NCBI RefSeq assembly: GCF_030272615.1
Contig: NC_081406.1
Coordinates: 245,451,218 to 245,515,217, forward strand
DNA: 64,000 bases
DNA from: Cryptomeria japonica
Lineage: Eukaryota; Streptophyta; Pinopsida; Cupressales; Cupressaceae
Direction of reading: 5' to 3'
Below the pieces are notes generated by a model that ran no database searches, was not told where the DNA came from, and worked only from the letters and a program-made list of their open reading frames with translations. Shown piece after piece: positions 44,662-57,147 of this stretch (positions within the stretch are counted from its first letter, which is position 1; every line of letters begins with the position of its first letter). Position numbers and translations under genes: made by a program.

Positions 44662-46102
44662 TGATGAATAATGATGAACAATAAATACGCAACAGATACT
44701 GAGAGGGGGGTGAACAACAACTTAAACTGCAAAGACTGCACTAACTAGTAAACAATATCATCAATCTAAATCAAGGCACTACCGATAAAACACATTATGA
44801 CTATAAAAGACATAAACCGGTAACATTTAGATCTTCTCAAAACCTAATATCTCATCTCAACTTCACCCATATGCTTAAGCAAGTAATACATCAGAAATAC
44901 AATGACCATTGGATCAACTTGCATTACCGCTTAACAGAAAACACTAAACATCACATGAAAAGTATCACACATAACACACTAATTTTTTTCACGTGGAAAC
45001 CCAATTGGGAAAAACCACAGTGGGGATGAATACCCACAAGTTGTTCTTGAACTCTTCTGAAGTCTGCTCTGTTAGGAGCCTAGTCCGGTTAAAGACTTTA
45101 CAACAAGTTCTGCTAGGAACCGATCCTGCTAGGGATCACCCGATTAAGGGATGGGTAAATACCCGGTTAGAGGTTAAAACCCTGTTAAAGGTTACCTTGT
45201 AAGAGGATTTGAAGAACTCAATGATTTTGAGTCACCCTGTTAAAGGATTTACAAAAAGCATGTTAGAGCTACCCGGTAAAGGGATTTTCCATCTGCTAAA
45301 ATGGTTAGAAGTCAATAGGTAATACACTGATCTGATAACAACACTTAATGCCAAGGAAAATCTGCTTCAGTTTCTTTACATCTACAATCACACTCTGCAG
45401 ATCTATGCTTACTCCATAGGTCTAGCAAGAATCACCTCACATACATTCATTTGCCAGCAACTTCAAATAAAAATCATCATCGACCTTATAGACAACAATT
45501 AGGTCGGTGGCCAAAACCTAAAACCCTAAGCATATAGGTTAACAATACAGTCGGTCCAATCCTGGTCATTTAAACACATTACATAAGGTAAAACAATCTT
45601 GAACAAATCTCAAGAAGTTCTCCATCGTCTGTTCTTCACCACTTCTGGAAGTTGATAACCCATCATGTGCTCTCCATCGTTTACTAAGATTTTGCACATT
45701 CCCGAGGTAGATAGAATCAATCTTCTTCATGCAAGATCCTCAAGGAGATTCTTCATGTGCACAAGGCTGACGTGGTAACGCAATCTAATCTTCATTTCAA
45801 TGCTAACTCATCATAGGATATTGTCGGTCGAATCACACAGACTTGGAATATATCAACCAGAAACCCTGAAGCTGAGACTACCAACTGGTAGTCATATCAA
45901 ATGAAACCCCGATACAAACTTTGCATATACCGGTTCACATTCCAACATACCGGTTCACTTTTTGTATATACCGGTTCATACCATCATACTAGTTCACTTG
46001 CCAGTTTGCTTACTTCAATATACCGGTTCATACTTCAGTATATTGACATCAATGACAACATACAATCCCATCATGTCATCAAACTCTGCACATATGCCAA
46101 CA
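44662..46102 (-). mobile_element. 3' LTR of element C
   Basis: 1,441 bp, TGATGAATAATG to ATATGCCAACA on the plus strand. It contains TACTGAGAGGGGGG then TGAACAAC and AACCCAATTGGG / AAAAACCACAGTGGG near 44998, and a block of GTTAAAGG/CCGGTTA repeats (45080-45290). Confidence 0.9.
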
Positions 46103-46116
46103 ATCTCCCCCTTTGG
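46103..46116 (-). promoter_or_regulatory. polypurine tract of element C
   Basis: On the minus strand this reads CCAAAGGGGGAGAT directly before the 3' LTR, the same PPT form as element A. Confidence 0.8.
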
Positions 46117-46350
46117 CATTGATGGCAATACATAAAGATATCTCTACATCTTCTTCCATATTATATGTCTTCAATACTGTAGATATCTTCTCTGCTTCAC
46201 ATCTTCTCCCCCTTTGACAACAATGCCAAAGTGGAGGCACAAACATCCATGATCTACTATGTTGCTCCCCCTGAGGAGTAGCATCCTTCAACACATCAAT
46301 CCTGAAAAGATTTGACAATGCAATACCTGATTGATGTGGAGCACATACCT

Positions 46351-49300
46351 TTAGTTCACCTCTTGAAGGGGAAGCACCCCTAATTCGCCTCTTAAATAGG
46401 TAAATATAGGCTTCGATAGAGGCTTGGTGAATATATCTGCTAACTGCTCCTTACTGGAAACATGTTCTAATACAACCTCTTTGTTCTGAACTTTCTCCCT
46501 CGAGAAATGATACTTGAGCTCAAAGTACTTGGTTCTAGCATGCAATACCGGATTCTTGGAAATATTAATTGCACTTGTGTTATCACAAAATATACTCTCC
46601 GGTTCAAATACAGGGAATTTGAAACCACTTAATACATGCTTCATCCAAATTGTTTGAGTGTAGTTCATAAATGCTGCTACATATTCTACTTCTGATGTGG
46701 ACTGAGAGATACAACTCTGCTTCTTGCTCATACATGAGACTAGTCTACCGTCAAGAAAGAATGCACCACCGATTAAGCTCTTCCGATCATCCACATTACC
46801 AGCCCAATCGGCATCAGTAAACACTTTGAGATTGAAATCATTACTATATGGATACCATAATCCATAATCTATAGTTCCCTTCAGATATCTAAGAATTCGC
46901 TTGACTGCTACCAAGTGGGATTCTTTTGGACTTTTCTGGAAACGTGCAACAATGCCCACTACATGTGTAATGTCCGGTCTGTTGTGTACTACATGGTGCA
47001 ACTTACCAATCATTGACCGGTATTCCTTCTCATTCACTAACATTGAGTCATCTTCTTTTGATAATTTACAACTGGTCATCATCGGTGTACCAACTGGTTT
47101 GCTGTCTTCCATGCCAAAGGTCTTCAACGCCCCTTTGACATACTTGGACTGAGTGATAAAGATACCATCTTTCATTTGTTGAATCTGTAGTCCAATGAAG
47201 AACTTAATCTCTCTGATTAGTGACATCTTGAATTCCTTCTTCATTTCATCTGCAAATGCATGGCTCATCTTGTCATCTCCACCAAAAATTATGTCATCAA
47301 CAAACACTTCACAGATCAGAATCTGATCTCCTTTCATCTTCAGATAGATATTTCTATCTTCACTTGTTCTTTTAAATCCAATCTTCACAAGATGGGAGTG
47401 TAAACATTCATACCATGCTCTAGGTGCTTGCTTCAATCCATACAAGGCTTTATGTAGCCTACACACCATATCACTGTCTTTTGATGGGGCAAACCCTTCT
47501 GGTTGCTCTATATACACTTCTTCTTCAAGTATTCCATTCAGGAATGCAAATTTCACATCCATCTGACACACTTTGAATCCCTTGAAGGTTGCATATGCAA
47601 GTAGCATTTGAACTCCTTCCAATATAGCTACTGGAGCAAAGGTTTCTCCATAGTCTTCTCCTTCTTCTTGAGTATATCCTTTACATACCAATCTTTCTCT
47701 GTTTCTTACCACTGTGCCATCTTCATTCAGCTTGTTTCTAAAAACCCATTTGGTGCCAATAACATTTTTGTGCTCAGGTCTGGGTACCAAAGACCATGTA
47801 CCATTCTTTTCTATCTAGTCAAGTTCCTCTTCCATAGCCTTAATCTAGTCTTCATCTTTGTGTGCCTCTTTAAATGTTTTTGCCTCAAATTTAGAAATCG
47901 TGCAAGAATTCTCTCTGACCTTTCTTCTTGTAAGTATTCCTGCATCCTTATCCCCTATGATCTGCTTTGGATCATGATGCAACTTTACATACCTAGGAGT
48001 GATCTTAACTAATTCCTCTTGCTTTTCCTCTTCATCCTCATCTTCATCAGCATCTACTGGTGTAGGAACACTGTTACTTGTACTTGGTTGTTTTGCAACC
48101 GGTTCCCAGAAGGTTACATCTGGTTCATCTACTGCTCGCTTGCTACTGGTTTCCTCAGGTTTCTCAGAGGTTTCATCAACTCTAACATTGATACTTTCAA
48201 CAATTCTCTGATTCCTATTGTTAAAACACTTAAGAGCTTTGCTCTTGGTGGAATACCCTAGGAATATTCTCTCATCACATTTTGCATCAAACTTGCTATG
48301 GCATTCACTTCTCTTGATATAACACTTGCTACCAAACACTCTAAAGTAGCTTACTACTGGAGTCTTACCGGTCCAATACTCATAAGGAGTTTTATCCTTA
48401 CCTTTCTTGATGAGTACCCTATTCATAGTGTAGACTACAGTGCTCACCGCTTCTCTCCAAAAAGTGTGAGCAACCTTCCCTTGAATCAACATCATTCTAG
48501 CAGCTTCAACTACAATCTGGTTGTTCCTTTCTACTAGGCTATTCTGTTGTTGAGTCTGGGGGGCAGACAGTTGCCTCTTGATGTCGTTCTCTTCATAGTA
48601 CTTATTAAATTCACCAGAAGTGAACTCACCTCCTTGGTCGGTTCTAAGGCATTTAATCCTTTTACCGCTTTCCTTTTCAACTAGTGCTCTTAAGGCTTTA
48701 AACTTTCCAAAAGCTTCAGACTTGTCTTTCAAGAATGTGATCCACATCATTCTTGAGCAATCACCAGTAAGAATCATAAAGTACCTATCTCCCTGAACAC
48801 TCCTAGTTTTCATAGGACCACACAAATCAATATGCACAAGATCAAGTAAATTATCTATTGTGAAAGATTTACCTTTGAAGGTTGAGGAAGACATTTTCCC
48901 TAGTTGACATTATTTGCACAAAGGATTCTCCGGTTTGTTCAGCACAGGCAATCCTCTAACTGCCTTGATCTTATTGGCCTTCACAATATTATCAAAATTT
49001 ACATGGCAGAGTCTCCTTTGCCATGTCCAACTGTCATCAAACTTAGCCATTAGACATTGACTGATATTTGTATTTAACTGAAATAAGTTACCTTTGGTCG
49101 GCATACCAGTGGCCATCAGATCACCACTCTTTCCTTTTATTTTGCACACTCCATCTTTGAATTCCAGAGTGAGTCCTTTATCATTCAGTTGGGCAACACT
49201 CAAAAGGTTATGCTTGAGACCTTCTACCCAATACACATTATCAGCACTGCTTTTTCCATTTAGAGAGATGGATCCTTTGCCTTTTACCATACATGGTGCA

Positions 49301-50436
49301 TCATTACCAAATTGGACTACACCTCCATCGTACTCTTCTAGTAACAAATTTTTTTTCCGGTCACCAGTCATGTGGTGAGAACATCCACTATCAATAATCC
49401 ACTCATTATAATTATCAAAGCGGGAGACAAGAGCCTTGTTGTCTGACACATGTTCCTTAACGACTACAAACACTATGTCTTTGCTTTCTTCATCTTCTGA
49501 TTCATCATCAGTGACACCTTCATCGACTGCAACAAGATAGTTTCTCCTATTTCCTCCTTTGAACTTTTTAAACTTCTTCGGTTTGTCCTTATTATCACTG
49601 TTGGGACAGTTGACAGCAATGTGTCCTATCCTATTGCAAGAAAAACATTTCAAAGGGAGTTTACCTCTATATTTTCCAGTTCCCTTAGGAACTCTCTTGG
49701 CAAGAAGAGCTTCAAACTCCATCAGGATCTCCTCATCATCCATATCCCTGCTTTGTCTGGGTTCACAGCTAGTACCAACCTCTTTTCCCTTTCTAGATAG
49801 TGCAGCAGATGCTCTAAAGGCTGATTCAGTCTTCTAAACACTGCCATCATAGCTGTTTAGCTCATATGCGGTCAACTTACCAATGATGGAGTCAAGGGAT
49901 ACCTTTGTCTTGTCAATAGATCTCAACTCCTGAATAGCGGCAACCCTTATTGCATAGACCGATAATAAGGATCTCAAAACCTCGCTAACAATGGTGGGAT
50001 CATCCATTGTGCCTCCTGCACTCTTAATGTCTCCAACAACAGTTTTAATTCTTATCCCATATCGTTGAATGGTCTCTCCTTCAACCATCCACATGTCTTC
50101 AAAATTTCCTCTAAGGCTTTCTTCTTTAGCTTGCTTCACATGCTCATCACCTCCATAGATAGACTCCAAAGTATCCCATACATCTTTGGGATTGTCTTTG
50201 TCTTGAACATCTATAAACTCAATATTAGATAGACTATTGATAAGAGCTTCCATGACTTGCCCATTCTCCTAAATTTCTCTTCTTTGATCATCGGTGAGAG
50301 TACCAGTAGGGACAACATAAGTATTCTCAACATAGTTCCACTGTTGAGCACCCATGATTTTAATGTAGATCTTCATTCTGTCCTTCCATATCTTAAAGTT
50401 ATCTCTGTTGAACTTATGACCTTCCCTCTTCATCAT
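46351..50436 (-). pseudogene. element C gag-pol polyprotein (five nonsense codons, no frameshift)
   Basis: About 1,361 codons from ATG 50434-50436. Order: gag with UBN2 region (about 20-225); CCHC knuckle CFSCNRIGHIAVNC (about 264-277); protease WIIDSGCSHHMTG (about 349); integrase with Asp in HIDLCGP (537), Asp in LRTDQGGEF (600) and Glu in SLVERNNQ (636); RT with DVKFAFLNG (about 957) and FVDD (about 1045, YVDD in most copia elements); RNase H with FTDADWAG (about 1200), STSEVEYVAA and CDNTSAI. In-frame stops lie at plus positions 50269, 49834, 48910, 47845 and 47815. Each is one transition from a Gln or Trp codon. No frameshift was found across 4.1 kb. As it stands it cannot make the full protein. 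Confidence 0.92.
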
Positions 50437-50494
50437 TAGAATAGGATCTTTTCCTCAAGCGGTTAAGCTTATAACACAGAGGACCTGGAGGATG

Positions 50495-50505
50495 CTCTGA
50501 TACCA
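50495..50505 (-). promoter_or_regulatory. primer binding site of element C
   Basis: On the minus strand TGGTATCAGAG, followed by CATCC, lies two bases from the LTR end; the initiator-tRNA PBS of copia elements. Confidence 0.85.
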
Positions 50506-50507
50506 TT

Positions 50508-51951
50508 TGATGAATAATGAACAATAAACACCCAACATATACTGAGAGGGGGGGGGGGGGGGGGTGAATCGGTATGGACAAAAGCTTCTTCAACAACTTA
50601 AACTGACTGCACTAACTTGTAAACAACATCACCAATCTAAATCAAGGCACTACCGGTAAAACACAGTATGACTGTAAAAGACATAAACCGGTAACATCTA
50701 GATCTTCTCAAAACCTAATATCTCATCTCAACTTCACCCATATGCTTAAGCAAGTAATACGCCAGAAATATAATGACCATTGGATCAGCTTGCATTATTG
50801 CTTAACACAAAACATTAAAACATCACATGAAAAAGCATCACACATAACACACTAATTTTTTTCACGTGGAAACCCAACTGGGAAAAACCACGGTAGGGAT
50901 GAATACCCACAAGTTGTTCTTGAACTCTTCTGAAGTCCATTCTGTTAGGAACCTAGTTCGGTTAAAGACTTTACAACAGGTTCTGCTAGGAACCGATCCT
51001 GCTAGGGATCACCCGGTTAGAGGTTAAAACCCTGTTAAAGGTTACCTTGTAAGAGGATTTGAAGAACTCAATGATTTTGAGTCACCCTGTTAAAGGATTT
51101 ACAAAAGCCTGTTAAAGCTACTCGGTAAAGGGATTTTCCATTTGCTGAAATGGTTAGAAGTCAACAGGTAATACACTGATATGATAACAACACTTAATGC
51201 CAAGGTAGATCCACTTCAATTTCTTTACATCTGCAATCACACTCTGCAGATCTTTGCTTACTCCTTAGGTCTGGCAAGAATCACCTCACATACATTCATT
51301 TGCCAACAACTTTAAATAAAAATCAGCATCGACCTTATAGACAACAATTAGGTCGGTGGCCAAAACCTAAAACCCTAAGCATCTAGGTTAATAATACAGT
51401 CGGTCCAATCCTAGCCGTTTAAACACATTACATAAGGTAAAACAATCTTGAACAAATCTCAAGACGTTCCACATCGTCCTTTCTTCACCACTTCTGGAAG
51501 CTGATAACCCATCACGCTCTCTCCACCGTTTACTAAGATTTAGCACATTCCTGAGGTAGATAGAATCAATCTTCTTCATGCAAGATCCTCAAGGAGATTC
51601 TTGATGCGCACAAGGCTAACATGGTAACCCGATATAATCTTCATTTCAATGCTAACTCATCACAGGATGTCATCGGTCGAGTCACACAGACTTGGAATGT
51701 ATCAACTGAAAACTCTGAAGCTGAGACTACCAATCAATAGTCATATCAAATGAAACCCTGATACAAAATTTGCATATACCGGTTCACATTCCAACATATC
51801 GGTTCACTTTTTGTATATATCGCTTCATACCATCATACCGGTTCACTTGCTAGTTTGCTTACTTCAATATACTGGTTCATACTTCAGCATATTGACATCA
51901 ATGACAACATACAATCCCATCATATCATCAAACTCTACACATATGCCAACA
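50508..51951 (-). mobile_element. 5' LTR of element C
   Basis: 1,444 bp, colinear with 44662-46102. It carries a G run of about 18-19 bases (50548-50566) where its partner has six. Confidence 0.9.
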
Positions 51952-51956
51952 GAAAG

Positions 51957-53324
51957 CATGACAAGACTAAGGGTCTTTTAATTCGTATTCAAGTTAGAAC
52001 CTTCAATAAAGAAGATAAAGTCAAATGAGGATCGTAGGCTTGACAAAAGATAAAGATATGTTTAAGTTTCCAATTGTTCATATTTGACTCACGCACACCA
52101 AGAAACTATAAGACACTTAGAAGTTTATGGAGTTGCTAAGGATTCTAAAGTTCCCAATGGATTGGAAAACCCCAACCAATATAGGTTTTGATGGGTCCCA
52201 AGAGAAATTAAGTGTTTGGGATTAACAGTAGAGCCAATTTTGAGAACCCTGATGATTTGTTATTCCCACTCTTACTCCCAAAAATAAGTAAAAAAAGCTT
52301 CAACAATTGGTTTTCAAGAGTTCCCAGTGAGCTCAAAAACCCTAACAAAGGAGGAGGCTCGAATTTACTAAAGGAGCTAAAAACCTTAACAAAGTGATGA
52401 TTCTTGGTTCCTGATTGGAATGAAAATTGTGATAAAGAGTGATTTTTGATTCCCTCAAGACCTAAATATATCAAAACCCTAAAAAGATGAAATAGAAGAT
52501 TTTTTCACAAGTTTGAAGAAATTCATGTCGAGGTAGGAACCCTCAATAGAGTGAAATGGTTCCTAATAGTCTATTTTCCGCTTAAAAACTTGAAAATAAG
52601 GAAAATTAGAATATAAGATAGTTCCTAGAATGTTAGTACAACAGTATGCTAAAGCAACTACAATCACCAAATATACAAATAGAAACTTATTAAACATTAT
52701 CAAGACCTATTCTTTTTATATGATGTTATTTATTATTTATATTTTATATTATTATATATTATATAATATAAATATAAATATAAATATAATAAATAATATA
52801 ATATTATATATAATATAATATAAATATATATTATATAATATGTAATATGTTTTATCAATAATGTATATCGTAAGTTCCTTGTATCAATCTTTTTGCTACT
52901 TTCTTAGGGAAACTAGAGTGGAAAAATAGTTGATGCAACGACATCCTATAATGACACACAAACATTTGAGTGTCTTCTACAAAAATATCGTGGGAGTACC
53001 ATGGTAGTTCCTTGTTTCACATGGCTTGTCTATGATTACACATTTTGCATACATTCCCAAAACAACTATAATACTCTCACCCATCTTGGGGAACCTATCT
53101 CAAGTATTGTTTGAAAGGAGTGGGTTAACCAAGCACACAATGATGGTATAGATTGTAGGAAGATATATTAGAGATAGGTGGGTCATTGTAGATAAACCAT
53201 GATTCATTTTATTTATAGTAGCCTCAAAACCAACAACCTCAGCAATTATAGTGATTGTTAGCATTTGACTCAACAAAGAAAAACTTACTAAGCATGAAAT
53301 ACCATGATTACAAGATATGCACAA
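51957..53324. other. intergenic: degenerate repeat then AT-rich tract
   Basis: 51957-52640 continues the GTTCC/GAACC-type degenerate array seen left of element C. 52720-52860 is almost pure A/T with TATAAATATAAATATAA-type repeats. The rest shows nothing recognisable. Confidence 0.45.
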
Positions 53325-53580
53325 AATGGATTTTTTACAAGGCTTTACAAGCTATCAATCAAATGAAATTGGAAAGTGTGAAGCTAAACTGGGTAGTTTT
53401 TGTCAACATCCCATGTGCTTGTACCAAAATGGGAGCTTTCAAATAGGGTATATATGTCTATCAAATGATAGAGGAAGGGTGATTATTGTAAGATGTTTTA
53501 GATATAACTGTCTTGGTTGGTATACCTCATATGTGGAGGCATAGACAAGCCACGTGAACTATTTTACACAATTTCTCAAA
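53325..53580 (+). pseudogene. PPR-protein relic
   Basis: The frame from 53340 gives ALQAINQMKLESVKLNWVVF then VNIPCACTKMGAFK, a clear pentatricopeptide repeat (AL..F.QM...GV.PN..TF..IL.AC...GA). After a TAG it continues with GIYVYQMIEEG and then decays through further stops. About two repeats of a plant-combinatorial PPR protein are present. It is not adjacent to any other gene segment and is nonfunctional. Confidence 0.65.
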
Positions 53581-54470
53581 GCATAGGATAAATATATTTT
53601 GTTATGTCAATTTCCTTATTGCTATTGTTTCTAAAATCTCAATATATTAGCTCTAATGCTCTTTTTACATATCCTATTTTAAAGCCCCCATGTAGGAAAA
53701 GGTAGGAAAAATGCAGTAAAATTCTTTGCAAGAAAGAAACATTTTGTGCATATCCACTTTAATATTGAGACTTAGAGGTGTATTAGGAATTGTCAGAGGT
53801 TTGAGGTGGAACAAGAACTACCAAGAGTTCCTAATGGGTTAGGAACTAAATAACGAATGCAATGTCAAATTTTTCAGGTAGAGTATGAACGATTGAGAGT
53901 TATCATTTGAGTGTTTATATCAAGGTTTCAAGAGGTCTCATACTTTTGTCCTAATGCATGATAGTGTTGTAAGGCTTGATGTGTCATCCTATCATGTAAA
54001 GGAATGAATATTTTATTTCATCAACGTTTCAATATGGCATATCTTATCCTTCTAATATAACATGCATTGAAGCTTGTAGTGATCCAATATAGTGAAAGTG
54101 ATTAGTATGCCTTGAAACAAAGTTGTTTACCAAATCTAAGCTTCAAACCCTTGTTTGTCAAAGTTGAAAATGGTGGCCAAATTGAGTGAGATAAAAGACA
54201 AAATTTACTTTATTGAGCCTCCTAGCCAAAATTGGACAACCAAAAATAGTACCACTATAGCCAAAGTGTTGTAATCACTAGATCTCACCAAAAACAACAT
54301 GCAATATAGGATCATCAAATCTATATAAATCCTTTCTTATTCTCAAGATTGCATAGAAATGCAAGAGGAGCAGAATGGGAGTTCACAAGATCACCATAAA
54401 AAACTCAAATTATAATGATAAATCTTGATGATGAAAACTCTTTAAAAGGAATAGGCTTGCCAAATTCAAA
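53581..54470. other. intergenic or decayed element interior
   Basis: 53800-53910 has more GAACTACCAAGAGTTCC-like sequence. 54150-54470 may be the 5' leader of the copia element whose LTR follows, but no gag frame is recognised. Confidence 0.4.
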
Positions 54471-54482
54471 GTTCTGATACCA

Positions 54483-54963
54483 TGTTAGAAATACAGGAAC
54501 ACTCACACTTTGACACCATGTGGAAGTGAACACCCAACATCATTAATCTACAACACCAAATAGCATCCACATGATAAAAGAGAAGCAACAAAAGAAGATG
54601 TTATTCCATTAAATCAATAATACAATATGATGATGATATTGCAATGAAATATGTTGCAATGCTAGAGGTATCTTCCTTATATAGGTAAGGTATTGACATA
54701 AGATTAGAAAATATCATGAAATGTGTCTTAATCTTATGACATGAGACAACTAATATAACAAATGTTAAATGACCTAGACAACTAAAAGTAAATAAATAAA
54801 AGATATGCTAAGATCTTATCGAGATAACTAATACTTCTAGAATAACACCTAGTACCCAAGTAAACTTAAGTCACGTGAATAAGTTACCACTAGGAACTAG
54901 CTAGGTACAAAACCTTTACTAGGTACAAAAATATATTCACACCAATAAATTCATTGTTTAACA
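54483..54963 (-). mobile_element. copia 5' LTR with PBS, element truncated
   Basis: 481 bp, TGTTAGAAATACAGG to TTGTTTAACA, so the ends are inverted (TGTTA/TAACA). The plus-strand flank GTTCTGATACCA (54471-54482) is the complement of a copia PBS. On the minus strand TATATAAGG (about 54684) is a candidate TATA box. No partner LTR or coding region is recognised to the left. Confidence 0.65.
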
Positions 54964-54968
54964 CCCAT

Positions 54969-57147
54969 TATAGTCTTTTAACCTTCATATGCTTCAAACA
55001 TGCACTACAGTCCTATATTTATACATTTTATTTGTCATCAAAGTTGTAGGCCCCAAATCCATAAGGCTCAATAGTTTCCCAAGTGTCAAGGGTGTCAATC
55101 ATGGGAAGATTACCACAAAACTATATCTATGTAGGGAAACTCGCAATCAATATTTGAAGTGGGTAAGACCTCCTTCACTTTTGGCTTTGCAATACTAATG
55201 GATTTTTCCTTAAGGCACTAAACTAATTGGTGATATTATGATATAAAATTTGTCTTGCTACAAATTATACCCCTTTCATATAGTATCTCAATGTTGGTGT
55301 CACAATATACCTACGTGCTAGTTTGGATATGTGAGGTTATGCATTTATAGTGTGTAGATTATATTGAAATTATAATATGGGAATGATGCTTTGACCTTGG
55401 GGTCAAAAAATAATAATTGAAGTAGTTGAGTGTCATATTTCTCCTTTAGATCTATATCAAAAGTAATCTAGAATGATTTATGGTCACTGTCATGTTAAAA
55501 TTTGGTTGTTGTGGGAATTCACATGCATTAATGGTATTGTAGAGTGGTAGGTCGAAGAAAAAAATGCTTCTACAATGATCTTGTTGCTATCAACAATGTA
55601 TTAATAAATAGCTTACCTTCATGCCCGTTAGACCTAAGAAAGGAACATAAAATCCTTTAATGCCCCAATAAAACCTTAATAGTCACCTTGGTTAGGCCAT
55701 TGGTATTGATTTTATTTGCATAAGTATCAAGTAAAGTACGTGCGAACATCTACCTTTGATATCTAGATGAATTAATTATCCATCAAGGCTATCATTAGAT
55801 TTCTAGCCATAGAAAAAGGAGATGAGAGACTCTAAAACTTGGAAGGGGGTGATTTCAACTTGATGTGAGCATTGACTAGGATCTCTTGTGATATCAACAA
55901 AAGAAAAGCAAACCTTTGAGGTATCGATATTGGATTTAAGGAAAGTATGAAGGAATGGGAAACCTGAAAGTTTAAAAAAAAAATGTTAGGAAAATAGAGT
56001 TGAAATGAGGGTAAGGGTGACATGAAAGGGGAATGAATTAAATAAAGAAAAAGAAATAAATGGTGAGAAAAATTTAATAAAATGAAGAGGGTTAAAAGGG
56101 GAAGATGGATAAAAGAATAATAGGAATGGCTAAGGATAGGAGTTAAAAGTCCAAAACAAGGACAAAACACAAATTATCAAGAAACTAAAATGATAAAAAC
56201 ATAATCACAAAATTACAATATATACAATATATGCTATTACACATTCTCACAACCAATAATAACTTTGTTAAAAGATATTTTAATTTTATTTAGAAGAGAA
56301 ATACATCTTGTGGCTTGTCGACGATTTAAAGTGAACATTTAAATTATTCGTGTATATCATGATATGTTTTTCCTTTAAAAATGTTGAAAAGATAAAGAAA
56401 TTGTATAGTATGAAAATGGAACGGGGTAGGAGATAAGACCAAGATTGACTTTCATACCAACATTAGAATACAAAATCACCTAGAGGAGTGATCATATTTG
56501 ACTAACTCTTGTAAAAGAGAATCAAATGACACTTTTAGGGTTTCTATTCATTCAATGCTATGGAAAGTGAATGAACTATGGAGATATATTGAATTGATGC
56601 AAAACTATGGCTAAGGTATGAAGAAAGTAAGCACTTAAGTAGTTGTAAATGACTAACAGATAATTAGAAATGTTGTAATAGACACAAAACTGAGCATGGA
56701 ATCTTATTGTACACTTGTGACTGAAATTTGATGCTAATCTAGCAGGACCAGGGTGCTAGAACACCTTGGTCTTCTGAGGTTGAGCTATTGTCAAAGAATC
56801 TACAACATGAAGCAATTTGGAAACCACATGTGAAATGAGAATCAGGGCTTCCTAGTGCTTTGGTCCTGGGAAAGGGTGCCCCAACACCCAAGTCCAAATT
56901 TTGGGATTGGGTTTGTACCTAGCTCTTGATGCTATATGAGGTCTCCTGGATTCATCAGGTACCTGGAGTTGTACACAAGAGGAAAGAAAGGAGGTTGTGG
57001 ATAGAATTTTTCCTTAGGTCAAACCCTAATTGAAATAGAAATTGAACTTGAATTGAATTAGAAAAGCTTGCCTTTCTAAGATAAGACTAGATCTGAAATT
57101 GGAATGCTTGAATGTAGATAATTATACCTTCAATAGGTGGTGCAATG
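54969..57147. other. intergenic, no gene recognised
   Basis: AT-rich sequence. The minus-strand ORF 55832-56170 is low-complexity (Phe/Leu/Ser-rich, from purine-rich plus-strand DNA) and is not supported as a gene. Confidence 0.5.

Larger units (their letters stand above)
44662..51951 (-). mobile_element. element C, full-length copia LTR retrotransposon
   Basis: LTRs 44662-46102 and 50508-51951 with copia PBS and PPT, and one long polyprotein frame (46351-50436, minus strand) carrying gag, protease, integrase, RT and RNase H in copia order. GAAAG occurs at 44656-44660 and 51952-51956 as the target duplication, with one extra G before the left LTR. The LTRs have diverged by several percent, including reciprocal small deletions (about 22 bp missing near 44706 on the left, about 23 bp missing near 51015 on the right). 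This is the only element in the window that encoded a complete copia set. Confidence 0.92.

Noticed and set aside
52720..52860. Almost pure A/T tract as a possible origin or matrix-attachment site
   Set aside because: Simple-sequence ATA/TTA repeats are common here; nothing specific supports a function.
55832..56170. 112-codon minus-strand frame rich in Phe, Leu and Ser
   Set aside because: Low-complexity translation of purine-rich DNA without motif or context.
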